NCBI RefSeq assembly: GCF_001514495.1
Contig: NZ_BCNM01000012.1
Span: forward strand, 182,338-246,337
Length of the DNA stretch: 64,000 bases
Source: Paenibacillus pabuli NBRC 13638
GTDB lineage: Bacteria > Bacillota > Bacilli > Paenibacillales > Paenibacillaceae
Direction: 5' to 3'
Below the pieces are notes generated by a model. It saw nothing but the letters and a program-made list of their open reading frames with translations, ran no database searches and was not told the DNA's origin. Made by a program: the position numbers and the translations under genes. Shown here piece after piece: positions 35,014 through 44,900 of this stretch (the stretch's first letter is position 1; the number at the start of each line of letters is the position of its first letter).

Positions 35014-35828
35014 TCGCCATTTTGTTTGCGGTCATGCTGCTTGCCGGTTGCAGCAACAACGTATCAGAGATTACTTCATCAACACCGGGATTTTTTAATC
35101 ATTACATTGTTTTTCCACTGTCGTATCTGATCCAGCACTTTGCTACCCTGTTTAGCGGAAGCTATGGGGTTGCAATTATCGTGATTACACTGGTCATTCG
35201 TCTTGCACTGCTGCCTTTGATGATGCGTCAAGCCAAATCTCAGCAAGGTACCCGAGTGATCATGAATGCCATGAAGCCGGAGATGGATGCGCTCAAGAAA
35301 AAATATGAGGGCAAAAACGATCCGGCCGATAAGCAGAAGCTTTCGCAGGAAACGATGGAGCTGTACAAAAAGCACAAGTTCAATCCGCTGAATATCGGTT
35401 GCTTGCCGATGCTCATTCAGTTGCCTATTCTGTCCGGTATTTACACGGCTATCCGACTTACGCCAGAGCTGTCATCCCACTCATTTCTGTGGTTCAAATT
35501 AGGAGCGCCTGACTATGTGCTTGCTGTTGTAGTAGCTGTTATTTATCTGATTCAAGCCAAGGTCTCGCAAGCCAATATGGCGCCGGAACAGCGAAAACAA
35601 TTTGCAATCATGGGATACATCTCTCCTCTGATGATGGCCTTTTTCTCCCTTTCGGCCCCGGCAGCTATGCCGCTGTATTGGACGATTGGTGGTTCATTCC
35701 TGGTCTTGCAAACGTTATTGTTCCGCAAACTGTATCCCGTTGAACATCCGCAGGATCCTGCTGTGATTGAGGTGAAGAAGGTCAAGTCTGCAAAACATAA
35801 CAAGTCCGCAAAACCTGCCAAGTCCTAG
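34950..35828 (+). CDS. yidC: YidC/Oxa1 membrane protein insertase
   Basis: A 292-residue Gram-positive YidC (SpoIIIJ/YqjG type). A lipoprotein signal with LLAGC gives a lipid-anchored N-terminus. Five transmembrane segments follow, with the hydrophilic-groove Arg in TLVIRLALLPLMM, a charged cytosolic hairpin (MKPEMDALKKKYEG) and CLPMLIQLPILSGIY. The tail is Lys-rich (KKVKSAKHNKSAK), which helps ribosome binding in homologues. It inserts membrane proteins with or without SecYEG. SD CGAGGAGGA precedes the ATG; an in-frame upstream ATG at 34899 lies before this SD and is unlikely. This is not the rnpA-yidC-jag locus, so it is probably a second paralogue. Confidence 0.93.
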   Translation: MEHKTSKGFTFTSGKGRIYGLIAILFAVMLLAGCSNNVSEITSSTPGFFNHYIVFPLSYLIQHFATLFSGSYGVAIIVITLVIRLALLPLMMRQAKSQQGTRVIMNAMKPEMDALKKKYEGKNDPADKQKLSQETMELYKKHKFNPLNIGCLPMLIQLPILSGIYTAIRLTPELSSHSFLWFKLGAPDYVLAVVVAVIYLIQAKVSQANMAPEQRKQFAIMGYISPLMMAFFSLSAPAAMPLYWTIGGSFLVLQTLLFRKLYPVEHPQDPAVIEVKKVKSAKHNKSAKPAKS

Positions 35829-35878
35829 ACTGGCGTGTAACATCATACAATATCTAAGAACATCTTTTACGTACATGC

Positions 35879-35921
35879 ACCCTATAGAGCAGACATAAAG
35901 TCTACTTTATAGGGTCTTTTT
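35879..35921 (+). terminator. Terminator after yidC
   Basis: ACCCTATA (35879-35886) pairs with TATAGGGT (35908-35915), extended by AGAC/GTCT, and is followed by CTTTTT. Confidence 0.88.
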
Positions 35922-36166
35922 GTGAGGGGGTACTATCCAGTGATCTAAGAGGTAGATAATAGCTCAACAGAATTTAGTGTATAGGGGAGGGGGGAACATA
36001 CGTATGGTAGGAAGGGATTACAAGTCAATTTCAGAGTAAACATGATGCGGAAACATGGAATAAAAACATATAAAATTTATTGTTTGGATTTATTGACAAA
36101 ATTTGATGCATCAATTACCATTTTGTTTAAGAGTTTTGGGAAGGAGCTAATCTATTGTAGAAATGC

Positions 36167-36195
36167 TTGACTTAATAGGGCGTTTTTTGTAAATT
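36167..36195 (+). promoter_or_regulatory. Possible promoter for uppP
   Basis: TTGACT (36167-36172), a 17-base spacer and TAAATT (36190-36195) lie 35 bases before the uppP start. The gap from 35922 to 36166 also holds an 11-codon ORF at 36004-36039 behind a very purine-rich GGGGAGGGGGG; it is too short to call. I see no other structure there. Confidence 0.45.
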
Positions 36196-36229
36196 CATAC
36201 CGCGATAAATTGGATCTGGAGGGGAATTA

Positions 36230-37045
36230 GTGGATATTATTATCGGGCTTATACTAGGTATAGTGGAAGGACTTACGGAGTTTGCCCCAGTGTCATCCAC
36301 AGGTCATTTGATTCTGGTGGGACATTTGCTAGGTTTCGAGGGTACTGTACGTGCTTCGACATTCGAGATTGTAATCCAACTCGGTTCCATCCTGGCTGTA
36401 GCTTTTCTGTTCTGGAAACGAATCCTCAGCATCCTTGGCATTCATGTTGGAGAAGATCGGAAAGCAACCAAAGCTAAGGAAAAATTAACACTTATTCATA
36501 TCATTATTGGCGTGATCCCTTTTGGTATTGGGGGCGTATTTTTTTACGATTACATAAAAGAGGTTTTGTTCAGTGCTCAAACGGTTGTTGTTACGTTAAT
36601 CCTTGGCGGGATTCTGATGATTGCAGCCGAGATATTCAAACCGAAAAAGCCGGCTGCAGAAACGTTGGATCAGGTCACTTACCGACAGGCGTTAATTGTA
36701 GGGTTGTTCCAGTGCTTTGCGCTTATTCCCGGTTTTTCAAGAATGGGTGCTACGCTATCAGGAGGTTTGCTGGCAGGCATGAGTCACAAAACAGCCTCGG
36801 AATTTACGTTTATAATGGCGCTTCCTATTATGTTCGGCGCTTCACTGAAGGATTTATACGAGAGCTGGGATTATCTGTCCGTTGATGATCTTCCCTTGTT
36901 TATTACAGGGTTTGTAACTGCTTTTATCGTAGCTATGATTGCAGTTAAATTTTTCCTGAAGTTGATTAACCGGATTAAACTGATTCCTTTTGCGATCTAT
37001 CGCTTTGTATTGGCAGCCGCTTTTTGGATCTTTTTACTTCGCTAG
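36230..37045 (+). CDS. uppP: Undecaprenyl-diphosphatase UppP (BacA)
   Basis: A 271-residue polytopic membrane enzyme that removes a phosphate from undecaprenyl diphosphate to recycle the lipid carrier of wall synthesis. Excess UppP gives bacitracin resistance. Both family motifs are present: EGLTEFAPVSSTGH near residue 13 and PGFSRMGAT near residue 170. Length is normal. The GTG start has CTGGAGGGG upstream. It lies 171 bases before the lipid-kinase-like gene, with a weak terminator between, so it is probably not in the PKS operon, although read-through is possible. Confidence 0.95.
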   Translation: MDIIIGLILGIVEGLTEFAPVSSTGHLILVGHLLGFEGTVRASTFEIVIQLGSILAVAFLFWKRILSILGIHVGEDRKATKAKEKLTLIHIIIGVIPFGIGGVFFYDYIKEVLFSAQTVVVTLILGGILMIAAEIFKPKKPAAETLDQVTYRQALIVGLFQCFALIPGFSRMGATLSGGLLAGMSHKTASEFTFIMALPIMFGASLKDLYESWDYLSVDDLPLFITGFVTAFIVAMIAVKFFLKLINRIKLIPFAIYRFVLAAAFWIFLLR

Positions 37046-37130
37046 AAGTACAGACCATTCATTACATTTGAATAAGGTAACAATAATCGGGAGTCTTATC
37101 CATAATCAGTGTTTTTTATTAACTCACATT

Positions 37131-37158
37131 GAAAAGGAAAGATTCCCTTTTATTTTTT
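37131..37158 (+). terminator. Weak terminator between uppP and the PKS operon
   Basis: AAAAGG (37132-37137) pairs with CCTTTT (37146-37151), followed by ATTTTTT. The stem is only six base pairs. I find no clear promoter in 37159-37216. Confidence 0.5.
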
Positions 37159-37216
37159 GGCGGAAATTAGCGGTTAGCTAAAGGGACATTCATCTACTGA
37201 GGTGGGAGCGCAAAAT

Positions 37217-37960
37217 ATGACTGCATTCATCGTAAAGCAAAGCATCATGTTTGTCATACTGTATGGAATCCAATTTTTGATCGGTACGATTGTACTCAAA
37301 TATCGGTTGCGTGTGAATTACGCTCGTAAAATTGTTCATTTCATGTCATTTATTACACCGATGGCTATCGAATTGATCGTGAGCTCCAGTACGGGATATA
37401 CCGGGCCTATTTTTATCGTCGGAATGCTGATGAACTGTGTAATAATGCTCATCTATATTAAGCCAATTCGTGAGAAAAGTGCATTGGTTCATCGCATGTT
37501 TGCCTCGTTTGACCGACCAGAGGACCGTCCTCATACCTTGCTATGGATGAATACGCAATTAATTGCCGGCTACGTTGTTCTGGCACCCTGCTTTCTATAT
37601 TTTCAAAGTATAGGTTATGGCACGCTGGCCTTTATCCCGGTCATTATCAATGGACTTGGAGACGGACTTGCCGAACCGATCGGTATTCGCTTTGGAAAGC
37701 ATAAATATCGTGTTCATGCCTTGTTTTCCAAGAAAAAGTTTACTAGAAGTATTGAAGGCAGTTTATGTGTGTTTTTATCAGCGGTACTTATTTTGCTGGT
37801 ATTCGCAAGTAGTTTTACCGTTCCGCAACTCGTTGTGGCACTTCTGGTTCTTCCTATAGCTGTAACTCTGGCTGAGGCATTCTCACCCCATACCGTAGAT
37901 ACTCCGTTTATACTGATTGTTGGTTTTGCGTGTCTGTATATGATTGTTTCATTCGTTTAA
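37217..37960 (+). CDS. Polyprenol/phytol kinase-like membrane enzyme
   Basis: A ~247-residue polytopic membrane protein of the CTP-dependent lipid kinase/cytidylyltransferase superfamily (dolichol, phytol and diacylglycerol kinases). The early RKxxH motif is seen in YARKIVHFMSF. The main signature is GDGLAEPIGIRFGKHK followed by KKKFTRSIEGSLCVF. Such enzymes phosphorylate a membrane isoprenoid or lipid alcohol using CTP. The ATG at 37217 has GAGGTGGGAG upstream. Only 15 bases separate it from the PksB-like hydrolase gene, so it is likely the first gene of the PKS operon. Its part in polyketide formation is unclear. Confidence 0.8.
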   Translation: MTAFIVKQSIMFVILYGIQFLIGTIVLKYRLRVNYARKIVHFMSFITPMAIELIVSSSTGYTGPIFIVGMLMNCVIMLIYIKPIREKSALVHRMFASFDRPEDRPHTLLWMNTQLIAGYVVLAPCFLYFQSIGYGTLAFIPVIINGLGDGLAEPIGIRFGKHKYRVHALFSKKKFTRSIEGSLCVFLSAVLILLVFASSFTVPQLVVALLVLPIAVTLAEAFSPHTVDTPFILIVGFACLYMIVSFV

Positions 37961-37975
37961 CAAGGAGAATAGCAT

Positions 37976-38656
37976 ATGACAACCAGTGAATACAAATTGC
38001 TTGCCATAAAGTCCAGTTATGGTGCGTTCATCAATTATAGCTATGTTGTCGTTGATAAAACGACTCGCGAGGCAGCCGTTATTGATCCTTCTTGGGATCT
38101 GGAAGCCATTCTTGATTCCCTGGCAGCGGAACAGGCCACACTTACTCACATTCTGTTAACGCATTCCCATGTTGATCATGTAAATCTGGTGGGGGCATTG
38201 CTGGAGCGTTTCAATCCTGAGGTGTATATGGGAGCCGTGGAAATTGAATTTTTTAGGTACCAATGTGAAAATTTGAAACCCGTAAAGGATCAGGATGCCA
38301 TTTTGCTGGGTAACACACTGATATCCTGTATGCTGACCCCTGGGCACACGCCGGGTTCAATATGTTTTTCATTGCAAGACCATATTTTCACAGGAGATAC
38401 TCTGTTTGCGGAGGGATGTGGCATATGCTCTGAGCGCGGAGGGGACCCGGGTGCGATGTATCACAGTTTACAAAAAATACGGGAACGAGTACATCCTTCT
38501 GTCAGGGTATACCCTGCACATTCGTTTGGCCTTGAACCGGGTCAGACACTTGATATGCTGCTTGAGAGAAATATATATTTTAATATTTTGGATAAAGAAC
38601 AGTTTATTGCTTTTCGTATGCGAAAGAATCAGCCGGATGCCAAAAGCTTTGTGTGA
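37976..38656 (+). CDS. PksB/BaeB-like metallo-beta-lactamase-fold hydrolase
   Basis: A 226-residue MBL-fold hydrolase with the zinc motif THSHVDH near residue 62, a GHTPGS segment near residue 123, the bridging Asp in TGDTLF and a late His in VYPAHSFG. Close relatives sit in trans-AT PKS clusters of Bacillus (pksB/baeB), where they are thought to act as thioester hydrolases in housekeeping. SD CAAGGAGA precedes the ATG. The next gene starts 20 bases after the stop, which supports one operon. Confidence 0.85.
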   Translation: MTTSEYKLLAIKSSYGAFINYSYVVVDKTTREAAVIDPSWDLEAILDSLAAEQATLTHILLTHSHVDHVNLVGALLERFNPEVYMGAVEIEFFRYQCENLKPVKDQDAILLGNTLISCMLTPGHTPGSICFSLQDHIFTGDTLFAEGCGICSERGGDPGAMYHSLQKIRERVHPSVRVYPAHSFGLEPGQTLDMLLERNIYFNILDKEQFIAFRMRKNQPDAKSFV

Positions 38657-38676
38657 AGGAACAAGGGGCGTGACAT

Positions 38677-41600
38677 ATGAAGGAAAATATTGTTTTTATG
38701 TTCTCCGGTCAGGGTTCACAATATATTCAGGCGGGAAAAGAACTATACCGGAGTTATCCGGTGTTTCGTCAATGGATGCTGCAGATGGATCGTTGGGTTC
38801 AAGATATCGGCGGCAGATCCATTATACAGGAATTATACGATTCAAATCGGTCTTATTCTGATGATTTCGAGGAAACTCTAATTACACATCCTGCCATTTA
38901 TATGCTGGAATATGCGCTTGCCAGGACGTTAATGGAGAGGGGGGTTATACCCACAACCGTTGTTGGCACCAGTTTGGGGGAGTTTGCGGCAGCGGCTGTA
39001 TCCAACGTAATGACTCCCAAGGCGGGACTGGAAGCAGTTTATAGACAAGCTGAAATCATGCACAGGACGTGTACTCCGGGAGGCATGCTGGCTGTATTGC
39101 ATAGTCGTGACGTCTATGACACTAATCCGGAGCTGTATGGGGAGTGCGAGCTAATTGCTGTGAATTCGTCAAATCATCTAGTCATCTCCGGGAGTTTGAG
39201 AGGGGTTACAAGAGCAGAGAGTTGGCTTAAAAACCAAGGGCTTTCTTATGTCAGACTGCCTGTGACTCAGGGTTTTCATTCAGCCTGTATCAATCCTGCG
39301 GCCAAAGAGTATTTAGCCTATCTGAACACGCAGTCTTACAATGTTCCCGCGATTCCGTTTTTCTCCAGCTTGACCGGACAACCTGTCACCAAGGTATCAA
39401 CCGACCATTTTTGGCGAGTTGTCATGGAACCGATTCAATTCTCTCAGGCGTTATCTCATATAAGAGAAGAGAAACCGAATAGTATATTTCTGGATTTGGG
39501 GCCTTCGGGCACACTTTCCAGCCTCGTGAATCAGATTAGCCCCCGGAAGGAACGAACATGTGTAACCATGACACCCTTCCATCAGGATGTAAAACATGTA
39601 GAACAGATCATTAGTTGTTATGCCAATTCGAATGAAACTGGAGGGGATGAACCTTTGTGGGCATATGTATTTCCAGGACAGGGATCACAGAAATTGGGCA
39701 TGGGTGAAGGGTTGTTTGAGCAGTTTCCAGAGCTGACCCGGCAGGCGGAAGATATTCTTGGATATTCCATTCGGGAACTGTGTATGTATGATCGTTCTCA
39801 GCAATTAAGCCTCACAGAATATACGCAGCCAGCTTTGTTTGTAGTTAACGCCATGACATATTTACATAAGATCAAGGAAACGGGCAGAAAGCCAAGCCTA
39901 GTTTCCGGTCACAGTCTGGGAGAATACAATGCGCTTTTTGCGGCAGACGTATTTGATTTCGCTACAGGACTGAAGCTTGTACGCAAAAGAGGAGAACTCA
40001 TGAGCAAAGCCCCTAAAGGGGGGATGGCCGCTGTGATCGGTCTAACGGATATTGCATTAAAAAAAATCCTTCAACAATATGGGCTGCATCAACTGGATAT
40101 CGCCAATCTGAACTCCCCGACCCAAATTGTTCTGGCAGGACCTCTAGAAATCATTGATCAGGCCAAAACGATTTTTGAACAAAACGGCGCGCAGATGTAT
40201 ATCCCTCTCAGGGTCAGCGGGGCATTTCATTCCCGTTATATGGAACAATCAGCGAAACAATTTGAACAGTACCTCCAGCGTTTTTCTTTTTCCGCTCCAA
40301 CGATGACCATCATTTCGAATTATACAGCTAAGCCCTACCGCTTGAATGAAATTCATGGCAATTTGGTCCGTCAAATTACACATCCGGTTCGCTGGTGTGA
40401 AACGGTAAGGGTTCTGATGGGCATGGGAGTAAACACAATAGAAGAGATAGGTCCAGGCAACGTGCTGACTAAGCTGGTTACAAAGATTCAGACGGAGTGC
40501 GAGCCCATAGTATATCGTCCTGATGAAATGTCTGTGGAACCGTCAACGTCAGCAGTTCACTCCACTTCTCCAACATCATCCGCCATACAGCCCGGCAGCA
40601 AAGGAACTCGACTGTCCGAATCCCTAGGCTCAAAACAATTTAAAAAGGACTACAAGTTGAAATGGGCCTATTTGACAGGTGCAATGTACAAAGGGATTGC
40701 TTCTCCCGAGATGGTTGTTAAAGTGGGGCAATCAGGAATGATGGGTTTTTTGGGGACAGGTGGGCTAAGTTTGAAACAGATCGAAGAAGGAATCGATTAT
40801 ATACAACAGCATTTGCAGGATGGACAGGCGTATGGGTTAAATCTTCTGCATCAAATGACTCATCCTGAACGAGAGGAAGAACAAGTTAACTTATTACTGC
40901 GTAAAGGTGTACATACAGTAGAGGCTTCCGCCTTCATGGGTGTTACTCCGGCATTAATTCAGTATCGTGCCCATGGATTGAAGCGTTCTTCAGATGGGCG
41001 GGTAACTGCAACCAATCGCATTATTGCCAAGGTATCCAGACCTGAAGTAGCTGAAGTATTTTTAAGTCCCGCTCCGGAATTTATGGTTGAGAGGTTGTTA
41101 AAGGAAAACAAGATTACATCTGCTCAGGCAGAACTCCTGAAAAAAGTACCTGTTGCAGAAGATCTTTGTCTTGAGTCTGATTCAGGAGGACATACAGATG
41201 CGGGCGTGGCTTATGTCATGCTGCCTGCAATCGTTCGTCTTCGAAATAGAATGATGGAAAAGTACAGTTATTCAAGAGACATTTGCATAGGTGCTGGGGG
41301 CGGTATTGGTACACCTGAAGCTGCAGCAGCAGCCTTTCTGCTCGGAGCGGATTTCATTGTAACCGGTTCAATTAATCAATGCACTGTTGAAGCAGCTACT
41401 AGCGACGCTGTGAAGGATTTACTACAGGACATGAATATACAGGACACGGAATATGCCCCTGCTGGAGACATGTTTGAGATCGGAGCCAAGGTGCAGGTGC
41501 TTCGCAAAGGTGTATTTTTCCCCGCCAGGGCGAACAAGCTCTATGATCTGTACCGGCAGCATGATTCATTGAATGACATTAGTGAAAAAAACAAACAGCA

Positions 41601-41964
41601 GCTGGAAAACAAATATTTCAAAAAAACCTTTGAAGAAGTATACCGCGAGGTTGTTCAATATCGATCTCCCGAGGAAATACAGAAAGCTGAACAGAATCCC
41701 AAATACAAAATGGCATTGGTATTCAAGTGGTATTTTGCCCATAGCACAAAGCTTGCCATGGAAGGAACAAAAGGTCATCAGGTCGATTATCAGATCCACT
41801 GTGGTCCTGCCTTGGGTGCTTTTAATCAATGGGTAAAAGGCACACCGCTTGAGGACTGGAGAAACCGTCGTGTAGCTGAAGTGGGCATAAAGCTGATGGA
41901 AGATACGGCTTTGGTTTTGGAGGAACGCTTGAAGCAGTTGGCTGTGGCGGTTGAGATGAACTAA
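38677..41964 (+). CDS. trans-acting AT-AT-ER protein of the PKS
   Basis: A 1,095-residue protein that works in trans on the synthase. AT1 (~1-290) has the nucleophile motif GTSLGE at ~97-102 and GFHS at ~205; its variant motif resembles proofreading acyl hydrolases of the PedC type. AT2 (~328-615) has GHSLGE at ~411-416 and GAFHSRYM, the usual malonyl-loading type that charges the ACPs. A low-complexity Ser/Thr linker leads to an FMN-dependent PfaD-type enoylreductase (~650-1090; GFLGTGGLS, GAGGGIGTPEAAAAAFLLGAD). Similar AT-AT-ER fusions occur in other trans-AT clusters such as mupirocin MmpC. No ER domain is built into the visible synthase modules. An AAGGGG SD precedes the ATG. Confidence 0.93.
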   Translation: MKENIVFMFSGQGSQYIQAGKELYRSYPVFRQWMLQMDRWVQDIGGRSIIQELYDSNRSYSDDFEETLITHPAIYMLEYALARTLMERGVIPTTVVGTSLGEFAAAAVSNVMTPKAGLEAVYRQAEIMHRTCTPGGMLAVLHSRDVYDTNPELYGECELIAVNSSNHLVISGSLRGVTRAESWLKNQGLSYVRLPVTQGFHSACINPAAKEYLAYLNTQSYNVPAIPFFSSLTGQPVTKVSTDHFWRVVMEPIQFSQALSHIREEKPNSIFLDLGPSGTLSSLVNQISPRKERTCVTMTPFHQDVKHVEQIISCYANSNETGGDEPLWAYVFPGQGSQKLGMGEGLFEQFPELTRQAEDILGYSIRELCMYDRSQQLSLTEYTQPALFVVNAMTYLHKIKETGRKPSLVSGHSLGEYNALFAADVFDFATGLKLVRKRGELMSKAPKGGMAAVIGLTDIALKKILQQYGLHQLDIANLNSPTQIVLAGPLEIIDQAKTIFEQNGAQMYIPLRVSGAFHSRYMEQSAKQFEQYLQRFSFSAPTMTIISNYTAKPYRLNEIHGNLVRQITHPVRWCETVRVLMGMGVNTIEEIGPGNVLTKLVTKIQTECEPIVYRPDEMSVEPSTSAVHSTSPTSSAIQPGSKGTRLSESLGSKQFKKDYKLKWAYLTGAMYKGIASPEMVVKVGQSGMMGFLGTGGLSLKQIEEGIDYIQQHLQDGQAYGLNLLHQMTHPEREEEQVNLLLRKGVHTVEASAFMGVTPALIQYRAHGLKRSSDGRVTATNRIIAKVSRPEVAEVFLSPAPEFMVERLLKENKITSAQAELLKKVPVAEDLCLESDSGGHTDAGVAYVMLPAIVRLRNRMMEKYSYSRDICIGAGGGIGTPEAAAAAFLLGADFIVTGSINQCTVEAATSDAVKDLLQDMNIQDTEYAPAGDMFEIGAKVQVLRKGVFFPARANKLYDLYRQHDSLNDISEKNKQQLENKYFKKTFEEVYREVVQYRSPEEIQKAEQNPKYKMALVFKWYFAHSTKLAMEGTKGHQVDYQIHCGPALGAFNQWVKGTPLEDWRNRRVAEVGIKLMEDTALVLEERLKQLAVAVEMN

Positions 41965-41995
41965 CTTTTAGCATTGTGGGGGACAGGGGTGTGTG

Positions 41996-44900
41996 ATGAT
42001 GCGACAAAAGAAGGACTTGAAGCCAACATCCGATATTGATCCGGGAATTTTCCTTGCGGATATTGCCATTGTTGGTATGGCATGCAGGTTTCCACAGGCT
42101 GATCATTATACGACGTTTTGGGATAATCTTGCGAATGGTGTGGATTCCATCAAGGAGATTCCTCCAGATCGATGGGATGTATCGAAGTTCTATTCTCAAG
42201 ATATTGAAGCCCCGAATAAGAGCATTGGGAAATGGTGCGGTCTGCTGGATGATGTGTATTCTTTTGATCACCGCTTTTTTAGTATCTCTCCCCGAGAGGC
42301 CAAAAATATGGACCCACAGCAACGAATTATGCTAGAAGTTTCCTGGCAATGCATTGAGGATTCCGGGATTTCACTTCAAAGGTTACAGAATCAGGTCACT
42401 TCCGTTTATGCCGGAGTAATGACAGTGGATCACCGCCAGATGGCCTCTCTCCCAGGATTGGAGACAGATAGCTACGCCTGCCTTGGAAATTATGAAAGCA
42501 TCCTTGCCAATCGGATTTCTTACGTCATGGACCTCAAGGGGGCCAGTATAACGGTGAATGCGGCCTGTGCATCCTCACTAGTAGCCGTCCATGAAGCGAA
42601 GCTAGCCTTGCAACGAAAAGAGTGCAATTACGCATTGGCTGCATGTGTGAATCTTAATCTTCACCCCTGGAAGTTTATTTCATTTTCCAAGTCCAGAATG
42701 TTAAGTCCGGATGGACGTTGTAAAACCTTTGATAAGGAAGCCAATGGTTATGTACCAGGCGATGGAGCAGGGGTGCTTTTGCTTCAAAGGCTTGAAGATG
42801 CGTTAGCGGAAGGCAATCATATCCACGGAATTATTAAAGGGTCTGCCTGCAATCATGGCGGAAGAAGCGCATCCATAACCGCTCCGCGCATGAAGGCACA
42901 ACAAGACGTCATCTTGGCTGCGTATCAGGATGCAGGTATTTCCCCGGAAATGGTCACGTATATTGAGGCACATGGAACCGGCACGTCATTGGGAGATCCC
43001 ATCGAAATTGAAGCGCTCAAAAATGCATTTGCTGCCTATACTTCCCGTACCCAGTTCTGTCGAATTGGTTCGGTGAAAACCAATATTGGCCACCTTGAGA
43101 GTGCTGCAGGCATGGCTGGTATTGTTAAAGTGATCATGATGATGAAACATGGCAAAATACCAGCCAACCTTCATTTTAACGACCCTAATCCCGTCATAGA
43201 TTTTAAGAGTACTCCTTTTGAGGTGGCCAGCCAGCTAACCGATTGGAACAGTGCTGGCGACGGGCTGCCTTTAAGAGCAGGCATAAGCTCTTTCGGCTTT
43301 GGTGGAGTTAACGCGCATCTGGTGATTGAACAATGGAGCGCTGCACCCTTGCACAAACAGAGGGGGGAAGCAGCAGAAGTCCGTTCTCAGTTGTTCACGC
43401 TCTCAGGCAAAACGAAATGGCATTTGGAAAAACAGCTTGAATCGTGGAGAGCATTCTCGCTTACACCCCAGTTTGATGAATGTACGCTGCGTGATATTAG
43501 CGGAACGATGCTCACGGGAAGAGTGGCTTCTCCTTACCGTTATGCTGTCATGGCAGACAGCTTGCAGCAGTTAAAGGAAAAGTTGCATTTAGAGTCTGGA
43601 CTTTCATCGAGGCCAAAACAGGAAAAGTGGGCAATAAGAATGGGTCATTTTTCCTGTTTAAACTATGAGCAATTTAGCATGTCAACCCGTGATTTACCGC
43701 ATGTGCAGGACTTTGTCCAATCCTTACTTGACCAAATTGCTAATCGCTCACTGGCCGATCACTATCGGCGGATGTTCTACAATGAACCATGGGAGAAAGA
43801 GACACTTTCCTGTTGTCAGTTCATTGCGGGATACGCCGTCCTTCGATGTTTACTGGAATCGGGCTTAAAAGTGGAATGGATAACAGGGGAACATACAGGC
43901 ATGTGGGCTGTTCTTGCCGTAAACCATATGATTGCTCCCGAACAAATCCTTGCGAGGCTTGCTGGGAGGGATGAAACAGACTTCATTCAACTCAATCGTC
44001 CGTATCTGCCCTATTATGATCCAACATTGCAGGATATTTTGTATCCGAGTTCTTTTGACGAGTCTTATCTCCGGCGTCTGTTGGGTAGCTCGCAAGTTGA
44101 AAGTGTGGGCTCTGGGAATAGCAGAAATGATCAATTGGAATATCCAATGGTAAGTGATTACGAACGGGTTCAATATTATCTGACGAAGGGTCAATCCCTT
44201 ATCTCTCATCAGTTCACCTTCAGAAAGTATATGGATGAATGGTCGAATCTGCTAGGTAAAGTAAGTGGGGACGAGTGGAATTTGGGGGAGTTGCTTGGGA
44301 ACCCCGTTGATGTCCTGAGGTTTACGGAGCTTTCCGCTCAACAGTTATTCATTATGGTTACGGCTGTGGCTCATTCCCTCCGAAGGTTGAACCGCAAGTG
44401 GGATTTGACCATAATGGCTGAGCCCGATCCACGTTTCGAAGAAATGCTGGACCTGATGGACGATCACATCTTACTTCCAGAAATGGTCGCCCGGCTTGTT
44501 TTGGATTCCAATGCGGATTATAAGGCTGTTGTCCAATCCATGAACCTGAAACAGCAAGAGATCTATACGAACCAAAATGACAAGCAGTTATATGCCCGAA
44601 ACGATATTCTTCCCGAAATTGGAAGCGCTGAGCTATGGCTGCGTCAAACGCAGGAAAGCCAGATTGAGCTGGGGAAAATTTCGTCAGACATCAAAATCAT
44701 CGACATCGGTGCATTTCAATCTGCCTCACCTGATACGCTGAAACTCGCTTTAAAAGAGGATGAAGCGGGAGATGATGTCTGGAATTTTCTCTGTCAGTTA
44801 TGGCTCCATGGCGTGAATGTGAGATGGGACCTATGGTTCCCTCCAGGAACATTTAACAAGCTTGCCCTGCCGACTCAGCGTTTCGATTCTGTAATCCATC

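Noticed and set aside
36004..36039. An 11-codon ORF behind a very purine-rich stretch upstream of uppP
   Set aside because: Too short to support as a gene or leader peptide; no associated hairpin-terminator pair.
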